A stretch of 64,000 bases of DNA from Arbacia lixula (taxonomy: Eukaryota > Echinodermata > Echinoidea > Arbacioida > Arbaciidae), in assembly GCA_963669155.1 (NCBI GenBank), contig OZ022587.1, positions 15,023,223 to 15,087,222 of the forward strand, given 5' to 3'. A model generated the notes under the pieces. The model was given only the letters and a program-made list of their open reading frames with translations. It had not been told where the DNA came from and did no database searches. Both the position numbers and the translations under genes were made by a program. Shown one piece after another: positions 36,701-44,845 of the stretch. The first letter of the stretch is position 1. The number at the start of each line of letters is the position of its first letter.

Positions 36701-39700
36701 CTTCGCCCTGTAATATCGTAATATCGGTTCTCTCCTTAGCCCCGTACTAATTCCATAAACCCAGCTAAGGAAATCCATGATGTTCACATTCAAAATTGTT
36801 CGGCTTGGACTTTCTTGATAGCTTATAAAAATTTATGAGTGTATGTCTTGCACACATGCTCTTTACCACTCCGCATCAAGGTCACAAACCATTGGTCATT
36901 ATCTGATTGGTCACTGCATTTCTGCCTTGCGAGCTTAGCATCGCTTTTCCTTAACCCCATACTATTTCATGTTTCTTTTTACACTGGAGCTCTTAGCCCA
37001 CATTTTTATGGCTTGGCCCTTCAATTGCGGGGTTAGCCCTGCTTTTTTGCCAGGCCAAATAATCCTGTACTACAGTTGGGGCTTCATGTAGCCCTCTTTG
37101 GTAAAAAATAATGTAAACAGAAGTGGTCCAAGCTTAGCCCTGAACTATACAGTGGGTGGGGCTAAGGCTCCCCCCATAGCCCCACCTATAGTACGGGGCT
37201 AAGGAAATTTTTGTCAGTGTAAAAACATTAAGATGTATTATATCAGCAAGGACAAAAACAGATCTTAGACTGAGCCTCTACTCCCTTTTCTTGGATTCTA
37301 CAATTCGGTGTGGCAAGCTTTCGGAGTAAACTGACCCTGGCATCTTTGAGTCAGAGCACTGTGAACTTTGCTCAAAATCCTTAGGAGATTCCTCAGAAGC
37401 CCTGTTGACCATCCCATCATTCAAAGGGACTAAGTTCATAAATAAGAACCTTGTCTATTTGTTGCTCTGGGGTGGTATTACAGAAGTTATCCTAAGTTTT
37501 CTCCTAAGTTTTCTCCTAAGTCCCCGAGTTAGAAGGTGCCTAAGAGAGCAAGAAATTGGTATTACAGAACATCCTCTTAGGACTCTCTTAATGTAAATAA
37601 GGGAGGGTTTGACCCCACCCAGTGCGCATTTTTTAGCCAATGGAATGAAGTGTTTCATTTATGAACAGCCAATCATCACAGCATCTCATCGGGCCCTCGT
37701 CCCCCTAGGATTGATCCTAACTTTGTGGTCGTGCAACTATGTGCGCGCACATCAATCATGTACGCACGCTTGCGCAAATAAATGCTGCTCTTTTTGATTG
37801 CGTGTATCATGAATGGCTAAGACGGGTAGGCTCTCCTAAGTTTTTGCCTACGTTTTCTCCTAAATCCTCTCTTACGCGCATTCTGGAACACCAATCCTCC
37901 TAACTTTATGATTTGCATAAATTTGCCTAAAGATAGGAGAAAACTTAGGAGAAATCTTACGAGCGGAGCTAGAAGAAAAGTTATGATCGTTATGGAATAC
38001 CACTTAGGAGAATCCTAGACTTAGGATAAGATTTCTCCTAAGTTATCGTTCTGTAATACCACCCCTGGGCTGTGAAGCTTCAGGTATTATGGCAGCTAAC
38101 AATGAACACGGTCCCTGTGCACACAAAAGGCCAAACGGTTACACCAATGATGCAGTGTGCTTAATACATCATCCTCTATTGCAGAGCATGCTGATGAGTC
38201 TACTGCCAATCCCTGGGGTGAGTCAATTCCTGAGCATGTTCCATCTCGCTCTGCTCAACGCTCTCTATGCCTTCGAGTACAAGTGGTTCAATATGGGTGA
38301 GTCGAGCAGTAGCTCCAGGGCCCTGTTGCATAAAACTTACCATAAACGGTATCTCTGTCATCAATGGTAACTACCATGGTAATATTGCCCAACAGCGAAT
38401 CAAATTCAAGGTTTCCATAGAAGTTGCCATTGGCAGCTAAGTTACCATCAATGGTAAGTTTCATGCAACAGGGCCCTGATAGGAAGAGTGCAGATTTCGG
38501 CAACTCATCACTGTACTAACATCTGGGCCCCATGACATAAAACTTACCATTGATGGTAACTTTGCTATCAATGGCAGCTTTTATGAAAACCTTGATTTTG
38601 CTTGGCTGTAGCACGGTTTTACCATGGTAGTTAACATTGATGACAGAGTTACCATTAATGAGAAGCTTCATGCAATGGGGGGCAAATGCTAAGAGTGAAG
38701 ATTTGCGCAACTTATCACTGTACTAACATCTAAAGTAGGTTCTGTAGCGATAATAGCTCAGAGCTCTCTTTAAGTTACAGTTTTGCTTGATCCGCTTGGA
38801 AATTCACTGAAACCTGACAAAAGTCACCAACATAAATTATATGTGAAAGAAATGGGCCAGACAAGTGTTTCATTAAGCTGTTTGAAGCTACAAATGACTT
38901 GACGCATGACTGGGGACCTATTCTTGTGCTCAATCAGATCCTCACTGATTTTGATTCCCATCAGCTGAAGTTGAAATCTGATCAACGTATATTAAAATTC
39001 TTGTTGTTAACATGCATCTGAATACAAAGTTTCTGATTTGTTTAATTTGATTAGGATTGTAGGAAATTAACTCTTAATTTTTTCTCTCTCTCTCTCCCCC
39101 TCTGTATATTTGTTTATCCCCCCTTTCTCCCCCTCTCTCACTCTCACTCTCACTCTCCCTCTCCCGCCCCCCTCTCTCGCTCTCCCTTTCTCTGTATGTC
39201 TGTTTCTCCCTCTCTCTCTCCCTCTCCCTCTCCTCCCCTCTCTCCCTCTCTCCTTATCCCCTTCTCCTCTCTCTTCCTCTCTCTCTCCATCTCCCTCTGT
39301 GTATTTGTTTACTCATACCTCTCTCCCTCTCCCTCCTCTCTGTTACTCCTCCACTCTCTCACTCTCACTCTCTCCCTCTCTCTCTCCCTCCCTCTCCCTC
39401 CTCTCTATGTCTGTCTCTTCTTCACTCTCTCTCTATATCCTCTCTGACCCAGGTTGGGAGGTGCACACCAGGATAGCCTACATCGAGACCAACTTGCCAT
39501 ACTTCCTTGGCTTTGGCCTGCCTCTTGCCATCGTCACCTCCTTACCCAAGTCTTACTTTGTGAGTGGTTGTGTCTTCTCAACGATCTTCCCTCTCTTCAT
39601 CATCAGCGGCAACGAAGCCCAACCTCCTCCTTCACCCTGGTAAGTCAGAAGCACACCCTTGGAACTCCAGTCCTGTACAATTCGGTAGATTCACAATATG

Positions 39701-41370
39701 ATGCGCCACCTATCGGTTGCAGCGGACAGGCCAAAATCCGCAATGCCTCACAGAAAATTGTCGACATCCAAATATACAGCCATGTGATTAACTACTCTAC
39801 CTGTACATTTGATTAGTGAAACAATATATGCCACCATCAGTTAAATACTTTTTTGAAGTTGACATTGAAATATATGGCCATGTGCTTAGCTTATTTACCT
39901 GTACATTTGATAAGAGGAAACAATATAATTATGCCGCTATCAGTCATACTCTTTTTTGAGTTCCTCAACCAGCATTTGCTGAATGATGGCTAGTAAGAAT
40001 TCATTTGATGCAGATGAAGCAATTACCTCTGTAATCTGTAAATATACTTTAATATGTGAATTTGTTTCATATCTTGTATTCATTGTCCCTCATGCTTAAA
40101 TACTGTGAGTCCTTTCTCCTTAGTTTTCTTTCCTCTTTTTTACCTCTTTTGAAGTACAACCATTTATATATATCTTTGAATGTGAGTTAATGTTATGCCA
40201 GTCTCATTTATATATGTCTCAATGCACCGTCACTTTATATATTGTAAAATCGTTTGTAATTCAGCTTTGGAGCTGCGATGACGATTGTTTCAATAAAGAT
40301 ACCATTATTAATACTTGAACTTTGTCTTTTGACGATGGATAGTCAATCTATTTCAAACGTCGAGCCTCTCCTAGACATTCCTTTTCAGGACTTTCCAAGA
40401 AAGAATACAGAACAGTCCTTTTAGGACTACCACCTGGCACCGTCCTTTTTTGGACTCTCCTAGAAAGAATACGAACATTCCTTTGCAGGTTTACTCCCAA
40501 CAGTCCTTTCTAGTATTACCATATCGTAGTAAGAATCCAATCATCAATCGCTCCCTTTCTCACATGGTGCACCCCAAAGTTCAAGTACTATCTACACCAC
40601 CATTGAAGCAGAAACTTACAAGCAACATCTGATACCATTATCATTATTATGATTGTTATGATTAAAGGGTTACTAAATTAGAAAAATAAGTTCCCACTAA
40701 TCTATGTGAAATTATCCACTAAAAACGAACTTCACATTCGTTTGCCGCAATTAAGTCTCATTTTGACGAAAATTTGAAAAAACGCACGCCTCCAGTGATG
40801 TATGAGAAGTAAAAATTCCATAGATTGTACAGAAGTCAACAATAAACCATTTTCGTGATGTATTCACAACTTTCCCCCTAACTGCGTAGTAACGCGTTAT
40901 TGCATTCACCTGTATCTTGTCATTCAGATTCAGTGGATGGAATGCACTTTGAATCTATCAGTTGTTGCTACTCAGACAAACCTCAGACAAACTTTGTGGT
41001 TCCCATTGGTAACGTATTGTTTGAATGGCGTGAATAAAATATTTTATTTACGCTGTTGGCATTTATGTCATTTTGACTTCTCATACGTCACTGGAGGCGT
41101 GCGTTTTTTCAAATTTTCGTCAAAATGAGACTTTATTGCGGCAAACGAATGTGAAATTTGTTTTTAGTGGATAATTTTACATACATCAGTGGGAACTTAT
41201 TTTTCTAATTTAGTAACCCTTTAAATAGAAACATGAACTATCTGTCTGTGTGTTGCTCTTGGCTATGCAGTGACTTCCAGGTGAGGATCTTCTCCTTCGT
41301 GGTGGGTGTGGCCAATAAACTCTTCTATCGCACTGTCAAAGGCCCGATCAAGTCAGCCAGGAGCCGCTGA
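24753..41370 (+). CDS. EI24: EI24 (PIG8) family ER membrane/autophagy protein
   Basis: Seven coding exons were assembled by GT-AG sites and phase: 24753-24943, 25589-25716, 34406-34527, 35839-35955, 38185-38296, 39453-39639 and 41271-41370. They give 318 residues and a TGA stop; from memory human EI24 is 340. The match to vertebrate EI24 runs throughout: a basic Arg/Lys/Glu-rich cytosolic N-terminus, the EPRI..RI.QCC..N.GVFW block of exon 2, the FSA.WVLPLF.LSK...A.WFQ block of exon 3, the DIADLA start of exon 4, the FEY.WFN block of exon 5, and the FGFGLPLA and SGC.FS..FPLFIIS.NEA blocks of exon 6. Hydrophobic stretches in exons 2-6 would make several membrane spans. Known role: ER membrane protein required for basal autophagy, p53-induced in mammals. 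Intron 2 hosts a retrotransposon, and exon 3 and the 3' end are tandemly amplified. Confidence 0.9.
24960..25228 (+). repeat. Two-copy tandem duplication in EI24 intron 1
   Basis: Two diverged units of about 130 bp share CTTAGGCATGCCA-like, GTATTCACA and CACCTGCATCAAGA blocks. They start just after the exon 1 splice donor. A third, shorter relative occurs at about 40855-40925, inside the foldback element of intron 6. Confidence 0.65.
25369..25535. mobile_element. C-family palindromic MITE (diverged)
   Basis: Contains the purine-rich start AAAGGAATTGGCATAAGGAA and an inverted pair around TTGTCCAGTTCAGCATG. Better-preserved copies are at 43203-43440 and 44573-44803. It lies in EI24 intron 1, just upstream of exon 2. 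Confidence 0.65.
25745..26115. repeat. G-family dispersed repeat
   Basis: Shares long stretches with 60560-61020, including GAGTACCGAAGTGGTGTCGT, GGGCTAGTGT and a GTCTTGTCAATAATGCTAAA block, in the same order. The ends are unclear and no coding capacity was seen. Confidence 0.6.
26319..26419 (+). CDS. Candidate alternative terminal exon of EI24 (or exon fossil)
   Basis: A GC-rich island of about 100 bp in EI24 intron 2 follows a plausible acceptor (CTACAG) and reads 33 sense codons (the first completed across the splice) plus TGA. EI24 exon 2 ends in phase 1, and this exon starts with the two bases needed, so splicing would give a 139-residue protein with the first EI24 membrane region and a tail ending ASGP. 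Composition resembles the real EI24 exons, not the intron. I do not recognise the peptide. Phase agreement has a 1-in-3 chance of being accidental, so this may instead be a stray exon of another gene. Confidence 0.35.
26493..26497. repeat. Target-site duplication of the LTR element (left)
   Basis: CTACT immediately before the left LTR is matched by CTACT at 33771-33775 immediately after the right LTR. This is a 5-bp duplication of the kind LTR integrases make. Confidence 0.9.
26498..27398 (-). repeat. LTR (3' LTR in element orientation)
   Basis: 901 bp, TG...CA bounded, essentially identical to 32870-33770. In element orientation it is preceded by the purine tract at 27399-27412. Confidence 0.95.
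27399..27412 (-). other. Polypurine tract
   Basis: On the minus strand TTCATGGGGGAAAG abuts the start of the 3' LTR, the expected position for the plus-strand DNA primer. The stretch 27413-27883, between it and the stop codon, is non-coding AT-rich element sequence. Confidence 0.8.
27884..32710 (-). CDS. Gag-Pol polyprotein of the Gmr1-like retrotransposon
   Basis: A single uninterrupted frame of 1608 residues. Order with approximate positions: N-terminal helical/SAP-like segment (12-55); Glu/Arg/Gln coiled coil (75-160); capsid region (165-340) related to the gag from which the vertebrate SCAN domain is thought to derive; one CCHC zinc knuckle ([14 protein letters not shown], about 393-406); aspartic protease with DTGSN (about 487); integrase HHCC finger (about 755-793) and D-D-E core (D about 823, D about 883 in SDQGSN, E about 920); reverse transcriptase (about 1200-1380) with YIDDIL; RNase H (about 1490-1600) with IDAS and TDHNPL. 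All catalytic motifs are present and there is no frameshift between gag and pol, so it could be active. INT before RT is copia-like, although the sequence is gypsy-like. Confidence 0.95.
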   Translation of the reverse strand: MSTFDAKAFAERTDLSYTDLERLRKCNLIAIAQHLNVELTQGMKKAEILDSVASHMTVRQQTQPAEQAQAMGGLDQTQLELAKMEFEREKMRLEFEREREQRQREAEEKQRQQEAEEKQRLREAEAEREQRQLEAQIEMRRLEMEMKLRELEFSQTRAQESKSHTFDVAKNVRLVPKFEEDRVDKYFVSFEKVASTMKWPQEFWPMLLQSVFVGKAADVYSSLSAEQSCNYVTVKKAVLNAYELVPEAYRQKFRNASRKPGQTHVEFAREKEMMFDRWYGSLKVGEDFDSLREVVLLEEFKKNVASNVRSHLDDHKITDLKKAAQMADEYELTHKNDNRPSFRNFSGYRGKNQNDAQKSTGQAKDTQSKGGNTSSGSPPASKNPSDNSGTAKPPPTCFHCNKKGHLKAQCWKLQNKEKKEVGFVMPKSVLPEESVPGRDRQVIENRPFNFDDKLTQVDQKYRSFLSEGMVAPSSSGEAGKPVVILRDTGSNQTLLVEGSVTLPPESALNAKALIQPIFGSCITVPLYKVDLKCDLVSGPVTVGVIPELPMRGVDCLLGNDLAGDKVVASPGVSEQPVEVTEAEQLQVKFPGIFPDCVVVLEKPVEVPETENLQEEVPGIFPACVVTRSQARRDAHDDADCVDMEENTGVWLAETFFKDLNEGDAALGSEANSGELFSKSSLVQAQQADMELKGLSQTACSEAEAVNVPECYFVKDDILMRKWRPPLRPADEDWTVVHQIVVPPCYRNEILRIAHELPVGGHLGVRKTKDRIMRHFYWPKLSRDVAEFCKTCHTCQVVGKPQPSIKPAPLIPIPAFDEPFTRVLVDCVGPLPRTRSGHRFLLTIMDMSTRFPEAIPLRNITAKTVVEALVQFFTRYGLPKEIQSDQGSNFMSNIFQEVMYQLGIKQLKSSAYHPQSQGALERYHQTLKTMIRAYCEEHPEDWDKGIPCLLFATRDSPNESTGFSPFELVYGHEVRGPLKLIKERFMSQDDDVNLLDYVSKFRERLFRACEVARGHLKTSQESMKRKADKNAKVRTFKPGDKVLVLLPLQGEPLKAKFSGPYCVKKKLNDVNYVICTPDRRKDQRVCHVNMLKEYFEREASQPVGVIQVVTDEVDVVESDVDMSESDVNMSEPPSVRLSNTEVLGKTQEVLSYLPEDQRKDVTDLLHEFGDVCKDKVGCTPLTVHDVDVGDARPIKQHPYRLNPDKLAKVREEVQFMLENDIIEPSQSSWSSPIVMVPKPDGSQRFCIDYRKVNAVSKTDSFPIPRLEDCIDRVGNSAFVRKIDLLKGYWQVPMTDRAKEISAFATPDGLFQCKVMPFGMKNSPATFQRLTNQVIAGLDHCVVYIDDILVFSDTWSDHIQHLRLLFDRLHKANLVINLAKSEFAKAKVTYLGHIVGQGQVLPREAKVEAILRFPIPQTKKELLRFLGMAGFYRKFVPNFSTVVSPLTNLLKGKVKYIWSDECQNAFVKLKSIMANEPVLAAPNFSKPFKVAIDASDVGVGAVLLQDDDDGIEKPVSYFSKKLNKYQKKYSTIEKEALSMILALQQFEVYLTNSKGEIILYTDHNPLVFLDRFKTKNSRIFRWSLLIQPYALKIVHVSGKNNVIADALSRV
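32847..32864 (-). other. Primer-binding site, tRNA-Pro type
   Basis: On the minus strand, five bases after the 5' LTR, the sequence is TGGGGGCTTGTCCGGGAA. From memory it closely resembles the tRNA-Pro-type binding site known from gammaretroviruses. It fixes the direction of transcription as leftward. Confidence 0.8.
32870..33770 (-). repeat. LTR (5' LTR in element orientation)
   Basis: Partner of 26498-27398. It should carry the promoter for the minus-strand transcript. No TATA box was confidently assigned. Confidence 0.95.
33776..34405 (+). other. End of EI24 intron 2, with a small local duplication
   Basis: No gene was seen. Two diverged copies of a segment with TTTCCCCTTCAT and AATCTGGGATAGGATGTT lie at about 34165-34225 and 34290-34345, just upstream of exon 3. 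This is another example of local duplication next to an exon. Confidence 0.5.
34462..35605 (+). repeat. Tandem array of EI24 exon 3 plus its 5' splice site
   Basis: Ten units are aligned on TTCAGTG: the real exon (34462) and copies at 34585, 34708, 34818, 34928, 35051, 35163, 35273, 35383 and 35493. Periods are 110-112 or 123 bp. Each unit holds the last 66 or so bases of exon 3, the donor and the first intron bases. Two sequence types alternate irregularly: one like the real exon ([12 protein letters not shown]), one with ISKAVRAF and often a TGA. Units 3, 5, 7 and 8 keep an open frame and a GTAGGT donor; units 2, 4, 6, 9 and 10 have a stop, a frameshift or a lost donor. Every unit contains a pyrimidine run ending in CAG that looks like a 3' splice site. 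Confidence 0.9.
35606..35795 (-). pseudogene. Non-LTR retrotransposon reverse-transcriptase relic
   Basis: On the minus strand, broken frames give YRSKTWTLT, then a LRKQLERCK...FLKR stretch and, in another frame, RRVTNPEV. This is the C-terminal signature of LINE reverse transcriptases (normally GSETWTLT... FLRRML... RVTNEEVL). At least one frameshift is present. It marks the right end of the exon 3 array in EI24 intron 3. Confidence 0.55.
35956..37461 (+). other. EI24 intron 4, first part
   Basis: Non-coding. A segment at about 36000-36250 (GTTGCCAAAAATTCTCAGCC onward, with AAAAGTAGCCCAA repeats) looks like a dispersed repeat but has no defined ends. The rest shows nothing I can name. Confidence 0.4.
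37462..38073. mobile_element. MITE of about 610 bp
   Basis: The ends GGGGTGGTATTACAGAA and the inverse TTCTGTAATACCACCCC are followed inward by multiple TTCTCCTAAG/CTTAGGAGAA blocks. It lies in EI24 intron 4 and is non-coding. Confidence 0.75.
38317..38522. mobile_element. D-family palindromic MITE, unit 1 of a tandem pair
   Basis: Ends GGGCCCTGTTGCATAAAACT and inverse, about 160 bp, with nested ATGGTAACT palindromes. It begins 20 bp after the EI24 exon 5 donor. The MITE plus the following CATCACTGTACTAACATCT segment is repeated at 38523-38732. Confidence 0.75.
38523..38732. mobile_element. D-family palindromic MITE, unit 2 of the tandem pair
   Basis: The same MITE, diverged, is followed by the same CACTGTACTAACATCT tail as unit 1. 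So a unit of about 205 bp containing both MITE and flank was duplicated. Other D copies are at 58347-58505 and 58797-58956. Confidence 0.7.
38872..39035. mobile_element. Partial MITE of the CACCAAGCTGTT family
   Basis: Shares ATTCTTGTGCT, TGATTTTGATTCCCATCAGC and AAAATTCTTGTTGTTAA with 63830-64000. A shorter member with both ends lies at 59766-59949. Confidence 0.55.
39073..39448 (+). repeat. CT-rich simple repeat abutting the EI24 exon 6 acceptor
   Basis: About 375 bp of almost pure pyrimidine (CTCTCT/CCCT), ending directly at the 3' splice site of exon 6 (CTGACCCAG at 39444-39452). It greatly extends the normal polypyrimidine tract. The reading frames across it are low-complexity artefacts. 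Confidence 0.9.
39640..40661 (+). other. EI24 intron 6, first part
   Basis: Non-coding. The segment 40085-40320, ending TTTCAATAAAGATACC and an ATTATTA run, resembles the 3' tail of a non-LTR retrotransposon, but no protein homology supports it. Confidence 0.35.
40662..41225. mobile_element. Foldback element, about 560 bp, arms about 150 bp
   Basis: AAAGGGTTACTAAATTAGAA at the left is matched by the inverse TTCTAATTTAGTAACCCTTT at the right. The similarity continues through CCACTAAAAACGAA, GTTTGCCGCAAT and GCACGCCTCCAGTGA. It lies in EI24 intron 6, ending 45 bp before exon 7. Confidence 0.85.
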
Positions 41371-42480
41371 ATCAACCCTCAACTATGCCAGGCAAATTAT
41401 GACTCTATTGGACTGTTGGTGGTGCAAAATAGCACCATCGGTACTGGCAAGAGCTCACCCGAAACCATTGTCAGTTGTACCACTTGAACTACAAACTACT
41501 AGAGTGCAGAGATGTATAGCATTTCTGGAAGCAACCCTCAACTATGCCAGGCAAATTATGACTCTATTGGACTGTTGGTGGTGCAAAATAGCACCATCGG
41601 TACTGGCAAGAGTTCACCTGAAACCATTGTCAGTTGAACCACTGAACTACAAACTACTGGAGAGCAGAGATGTATTGCATTTCTGGAAACAACCCTCAAC
41701 TATGCCAGGCAAATTATGACTCTATTGGACTGTTAGTGGTGCAAAATAACACCATCGGTACTGGCAAGAGTTCACATGAAACCATTGTCAGTGGTACCAT
41801 TGAACTACAAACTACTGGAGTGCAGAGATGTATTGCATTTCTTGAAACAACCCTCAACTATGCCAGGCAAATAATGTCTCTATTGTGCTGTAAGTGGTGC
41901 AAAATAACACCATCGGAGTTCGACTGAGACCATCGACTCTGTCAGTCACGTTTCAGTTGCAACACGGAACTCCAAGCTACTGGAGTGCAGACATGTAATA
42001 TATTTCTTGAATCAACTCTATCTACCAGATAAATTGTGTCTCCATGTGAGTTTTTTTTTAATATATTTTTTTATCTGGGCTATGCAAAATGACAACCATC
42101 GGTAAAGAGAGAGTCACCCAGAGACAACCAACTGTGTCAGGTTTCAGTTGCACTACTGTCTACCAGAGTGCAGAATTTAGTGTCAACTGTGCCAGACAAA
42201 TTACGTTTCCATGTGAGTTTTGTGCGTGAAATGGTGCAAAATGGCACCATCGGTACTGGGAAGAGCTCATCAGAGACTGCCAACTAGGGCAAGTTTCAGA
42301 TGCACTGAATCTACAAACACTGGGGTTCGCTCAGACATGCATTGCATTTTGAATCAACTATCCAACTGCGAGACAAATTTTAGCTCAATGGGAGTCTTGT
42401 GTTATTGGTGTTATAAGCTGCAAAGAAGGAGTACACAAGTTCACACAGCTATTAGTGAGGAAATGGTGTGACACTCAGTC
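41371..42480 (+). repeat. Tandem array in the EI24 3' UTR, about 160-bp units
   Basis: Units start right after the EI24 stop codon with CAACCCTCAACTATGCCAGG at about 41375, 41534, 41692 and 41850 and contain GTGCAAAATA and CACCATCGGTACTGGCAAGA. Diverged units follow near 42010, 42180 and 42350. The first period is close to 159 bp, a multiple of three, so one frame stays open across about 2.5 units (41306-41719). I regard that as a by-product of periodicity. A remnant of the unit appears again at about 43440, after two later MITE insertions. Confidence 0.85.
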
Positions 42481-42684
42481 TCAGGAAGACATACATGCAA
42501 TGTTACTAGTAGTTGGCGCTATGTTGGGCAATCAAGGGATAAACATGAGAGTCGAGAGGAGCTTTTTGAAATATATGCATGAAATACCTAGGTAACCGGG
42601 ATCAATCACCTCTTTGTTTCAAAATGTAACTGTATGCCATGCATGATATTTTTTTTGCAGTGCTCTCTTGAGCTGTAGAAAGCA

Positions 42685-43150
42685 TCAAGGGAAAGTCTGC
42701 CCTCAAGTTAAATTGCTTTTAATAAAAGCAGAAAAATATAAGAAATGGATAAGTGAAGATTTTTTCGAAAATCCGACAAAGGATAAAGAAGAGTTTTTAA
42801 AGTTTTTATTTTTTGTGATGTCACCTGCGAGGTGCTCATAACATTATGTTGTGTACTAATTTTTTTGAAAGTGTGAATTTCCTCAAAAGGATAAATACCA
42901 TTTTAACTGAATTCTATAAATGATTGGATACATGTTTCTACATGCATACCTCTATGAATAAGATTTTTTCCTTCATCAAAAACCATAAAAAAGGCAAGTT
43001 ATGGAATCACACAGCACACAGTATATGGTAGAGCACCTCACAAGTGACTTTCTTACCTTTAGGCATTTTTTTGCTAAACCTCTAATTATGCTGTTTTATT
43101 TTTTTCTGTTACAAAACCAATTTAACTTTAAGGTGGACTTTCCCTTTAAA
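42685..43150. mobile_element. B-family MITE
   Basis: Has TCAAGGGAAAGTCTGCCCTC at the left, the conserved GTGATGTCACCTGCGAGGTG box, and CTTTCCCTTTAAA at the right end. It interrupts the EI24 3' UTR array. Confidence 0.7.
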
Positions 43151-43202
43151 GTGTGTGTATTGTCTTTCATTGAAAGGGGAATCAAACCCTCATGTTGAGT
43201 TC

Positions 43203-43440
43203 CTTACACTCCAGCTCAAAGGAATTGGCATAGGGAAAGGGAAAGGGAAGAAAGGGAAGGAGCCTCAGTTTCAAACCACGGTATATTTTGTCCAGTTCAG
43301 CATGAAACATGATGCATTTTAGGCTAAAGCATCGTGTTTCATGCTGAACTGTACAGAATATACAGCGGTATAAAACTGCGGCTCCTTCCCTTTCTTCCCT
43401 TTCCCTTTCCCTATGCCATTTCCTTTAGGCTGGAGTGTAT
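43203..43440. mobile_element. C-family palindromic MITE, about 240 bp
   Basis: The first half (GGAAAGGGAAAGGGAAG ... TTGTCCAGTTCAGCATG) is mirrored by the second half (CATGCTGAACTG ... CTTCCCTTTCCCTTTCC). The whole element could fold into one long hairpin with a short loop. Confidence 0.85.
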
Positions 43441-43479
43441 GTGCCAGATAAAATGCTGCTCCATGTGATTTGTGTGCAT

Positions 43480-43868
43480 TTATTCCCGGGGGGGGAGGGA
43501 GGTCACTTAACATATCACGTACGACGCACGCGCGTCCACAAAAAGCGTCGGAAAGGGTCTGTTTTCAGCCCTTCGACGTCATCAATGTTTTCCTGAAAAA
43601 AGGGGTGTGCTTCAGCTTCAGCTGCTTTTCTTGACGTTTAGGGTACTAAATTACAATTTAGGGTATATTTCTTTACCTATTTTACGCGGTGTTTACGCCA
43701 TTTAGGATATATTTTTTACCCTGGTTCACGCCATTTAGGGTAAGTTTTTCGACCAGGTTTCTGCAGGGATTACGCCATTTTTCTGCAGGGATTACGCCAT
43801 TTTTTAAGTGTGTTGACGCGCGTAGGTAGTACAATGTGGTGAGTGACCTCCGCCCCCCGTCCCGGGCA
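43480..43868. mobile_element. TIR element, about 390 bp, with internal tandem repeats
   Basis: GGGGAGGGAGGTCACT at the left pairs with GAGTGACCTCCGCCCCCC at the right. The interior repeats TTACGCCATTTAGGGTA-like units. Confidence 0.65.
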
Positions 43869-44086
43869 TTTGATGCTTTTCTTATTGAGTTTGCGTATGT
43901 GTGGGCTGGCTGTTTTCTCCTTCGATACTGAGCAGCGCGACTCCCGCGTAATCTGCTTTACGGACAATAAACGGCATGCTAGGAATAAACTTTAAAGTCC
44001 TTGTAGAGTGCAAATCAGCAAAAAAGACCTTTGTTTAAATAAATTGAATAAATTTCTAAAATCTTTTTTTTTTTTAAAATTTATTA

Positions 44087-44252
44087 AAGGCCCAGTCCCA
44101 CTGCACTTACGAATGCAAAGAGGATGTCCAAGTTTGTCCATTTCTTGAGCGGATGAAAACTGATGGAGCCAACCCCGCAATTTTGTTCTTCCGCTGTGTC
44201 CTTTATGCATACGTTTTGTGTCCATCGGCCAGTGGGACCGGGCCTTTATAGA
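44087..44252. mobile_element. MITE, about 165 bp
   Basis: AAAGGCCCAGTCCCACTG at the left is mirrored by CAGTGGGACCGGGCCTTT at the right. Hairpin-forming and non-coding. Confidence 0.75.
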
Positions 44253-44572
44253 GAATTTCTTAAATCTTATTGGTTGCGATCAATCCACATCTCTTTGGTT
44301 GTTGCAGTTCTATGGCAAATATTGACATCCTAATGGGACCAAGGTTCCCGAAAATCTAACGGCGAGCAATGGGTTAAGGTAGAAAAACAGACCTTGGGCA
44401 CACAGAGTTAAGGTGATTTGAATAAGATCACGATAATACAGATACAATCAATGAAAGTTTGAGTTATTAGGCAAATCATAAGACAAGAAAATTGCGGAAA
44501 AACATGATTACTCAGCCATAGAATCTGAAAAAGGCCACTCTCTGGATGTGATTACATGTCTACAATGTACAC

Positions 44573-44803
44573 TACAGCACAAAGGAATTGGCTTAGGGAA
44601 AGGGAAAGGGAAGAAAGGGAAGGAGCCACAGTTTTAAGCCGCTGTATATTTTGTCCAGCTCAGTATGAAACATGATGCTTTTTAGGTTAAAGCATTGTGT
44701 TTCATGCTGAACTGGACAAAATATACCGTGGTTTAAAACTGCAGCTCCTTCCCTTTCTTCCCCTTCCCTTTCCCTATGCCAATTCCTTTGAGATGGAGTG
44801 TAG
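44573..44803. mobile_element. C-family palindromic MITE
   Basis: Second well-preserved copy, with the same purine arm, central TGATGCTTTTTAGG and pyrimidine arm as 43203-43440. Confidence 0.85.
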
Positions 44804-44845
44804 AACTATTCCACAGTTTATTTCCTTCAATGCATATGTCAGTAA

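Noticed and set aside
39110..39643. 177-codon Leu/Ser/Pro-rich frame at EI24 exon 6
   Set aside because: Only the last 62 residues are EI24 exon 6. The rest is translated CT repeat upstream of the splice acceptor.
41306..41719. 137-codon frame across the EI24 3' UTR array
   Set aside because: It is open only because the unit length is near a multiple of three. It starts inside EI24 exon 7 in another frame and the later units break it.
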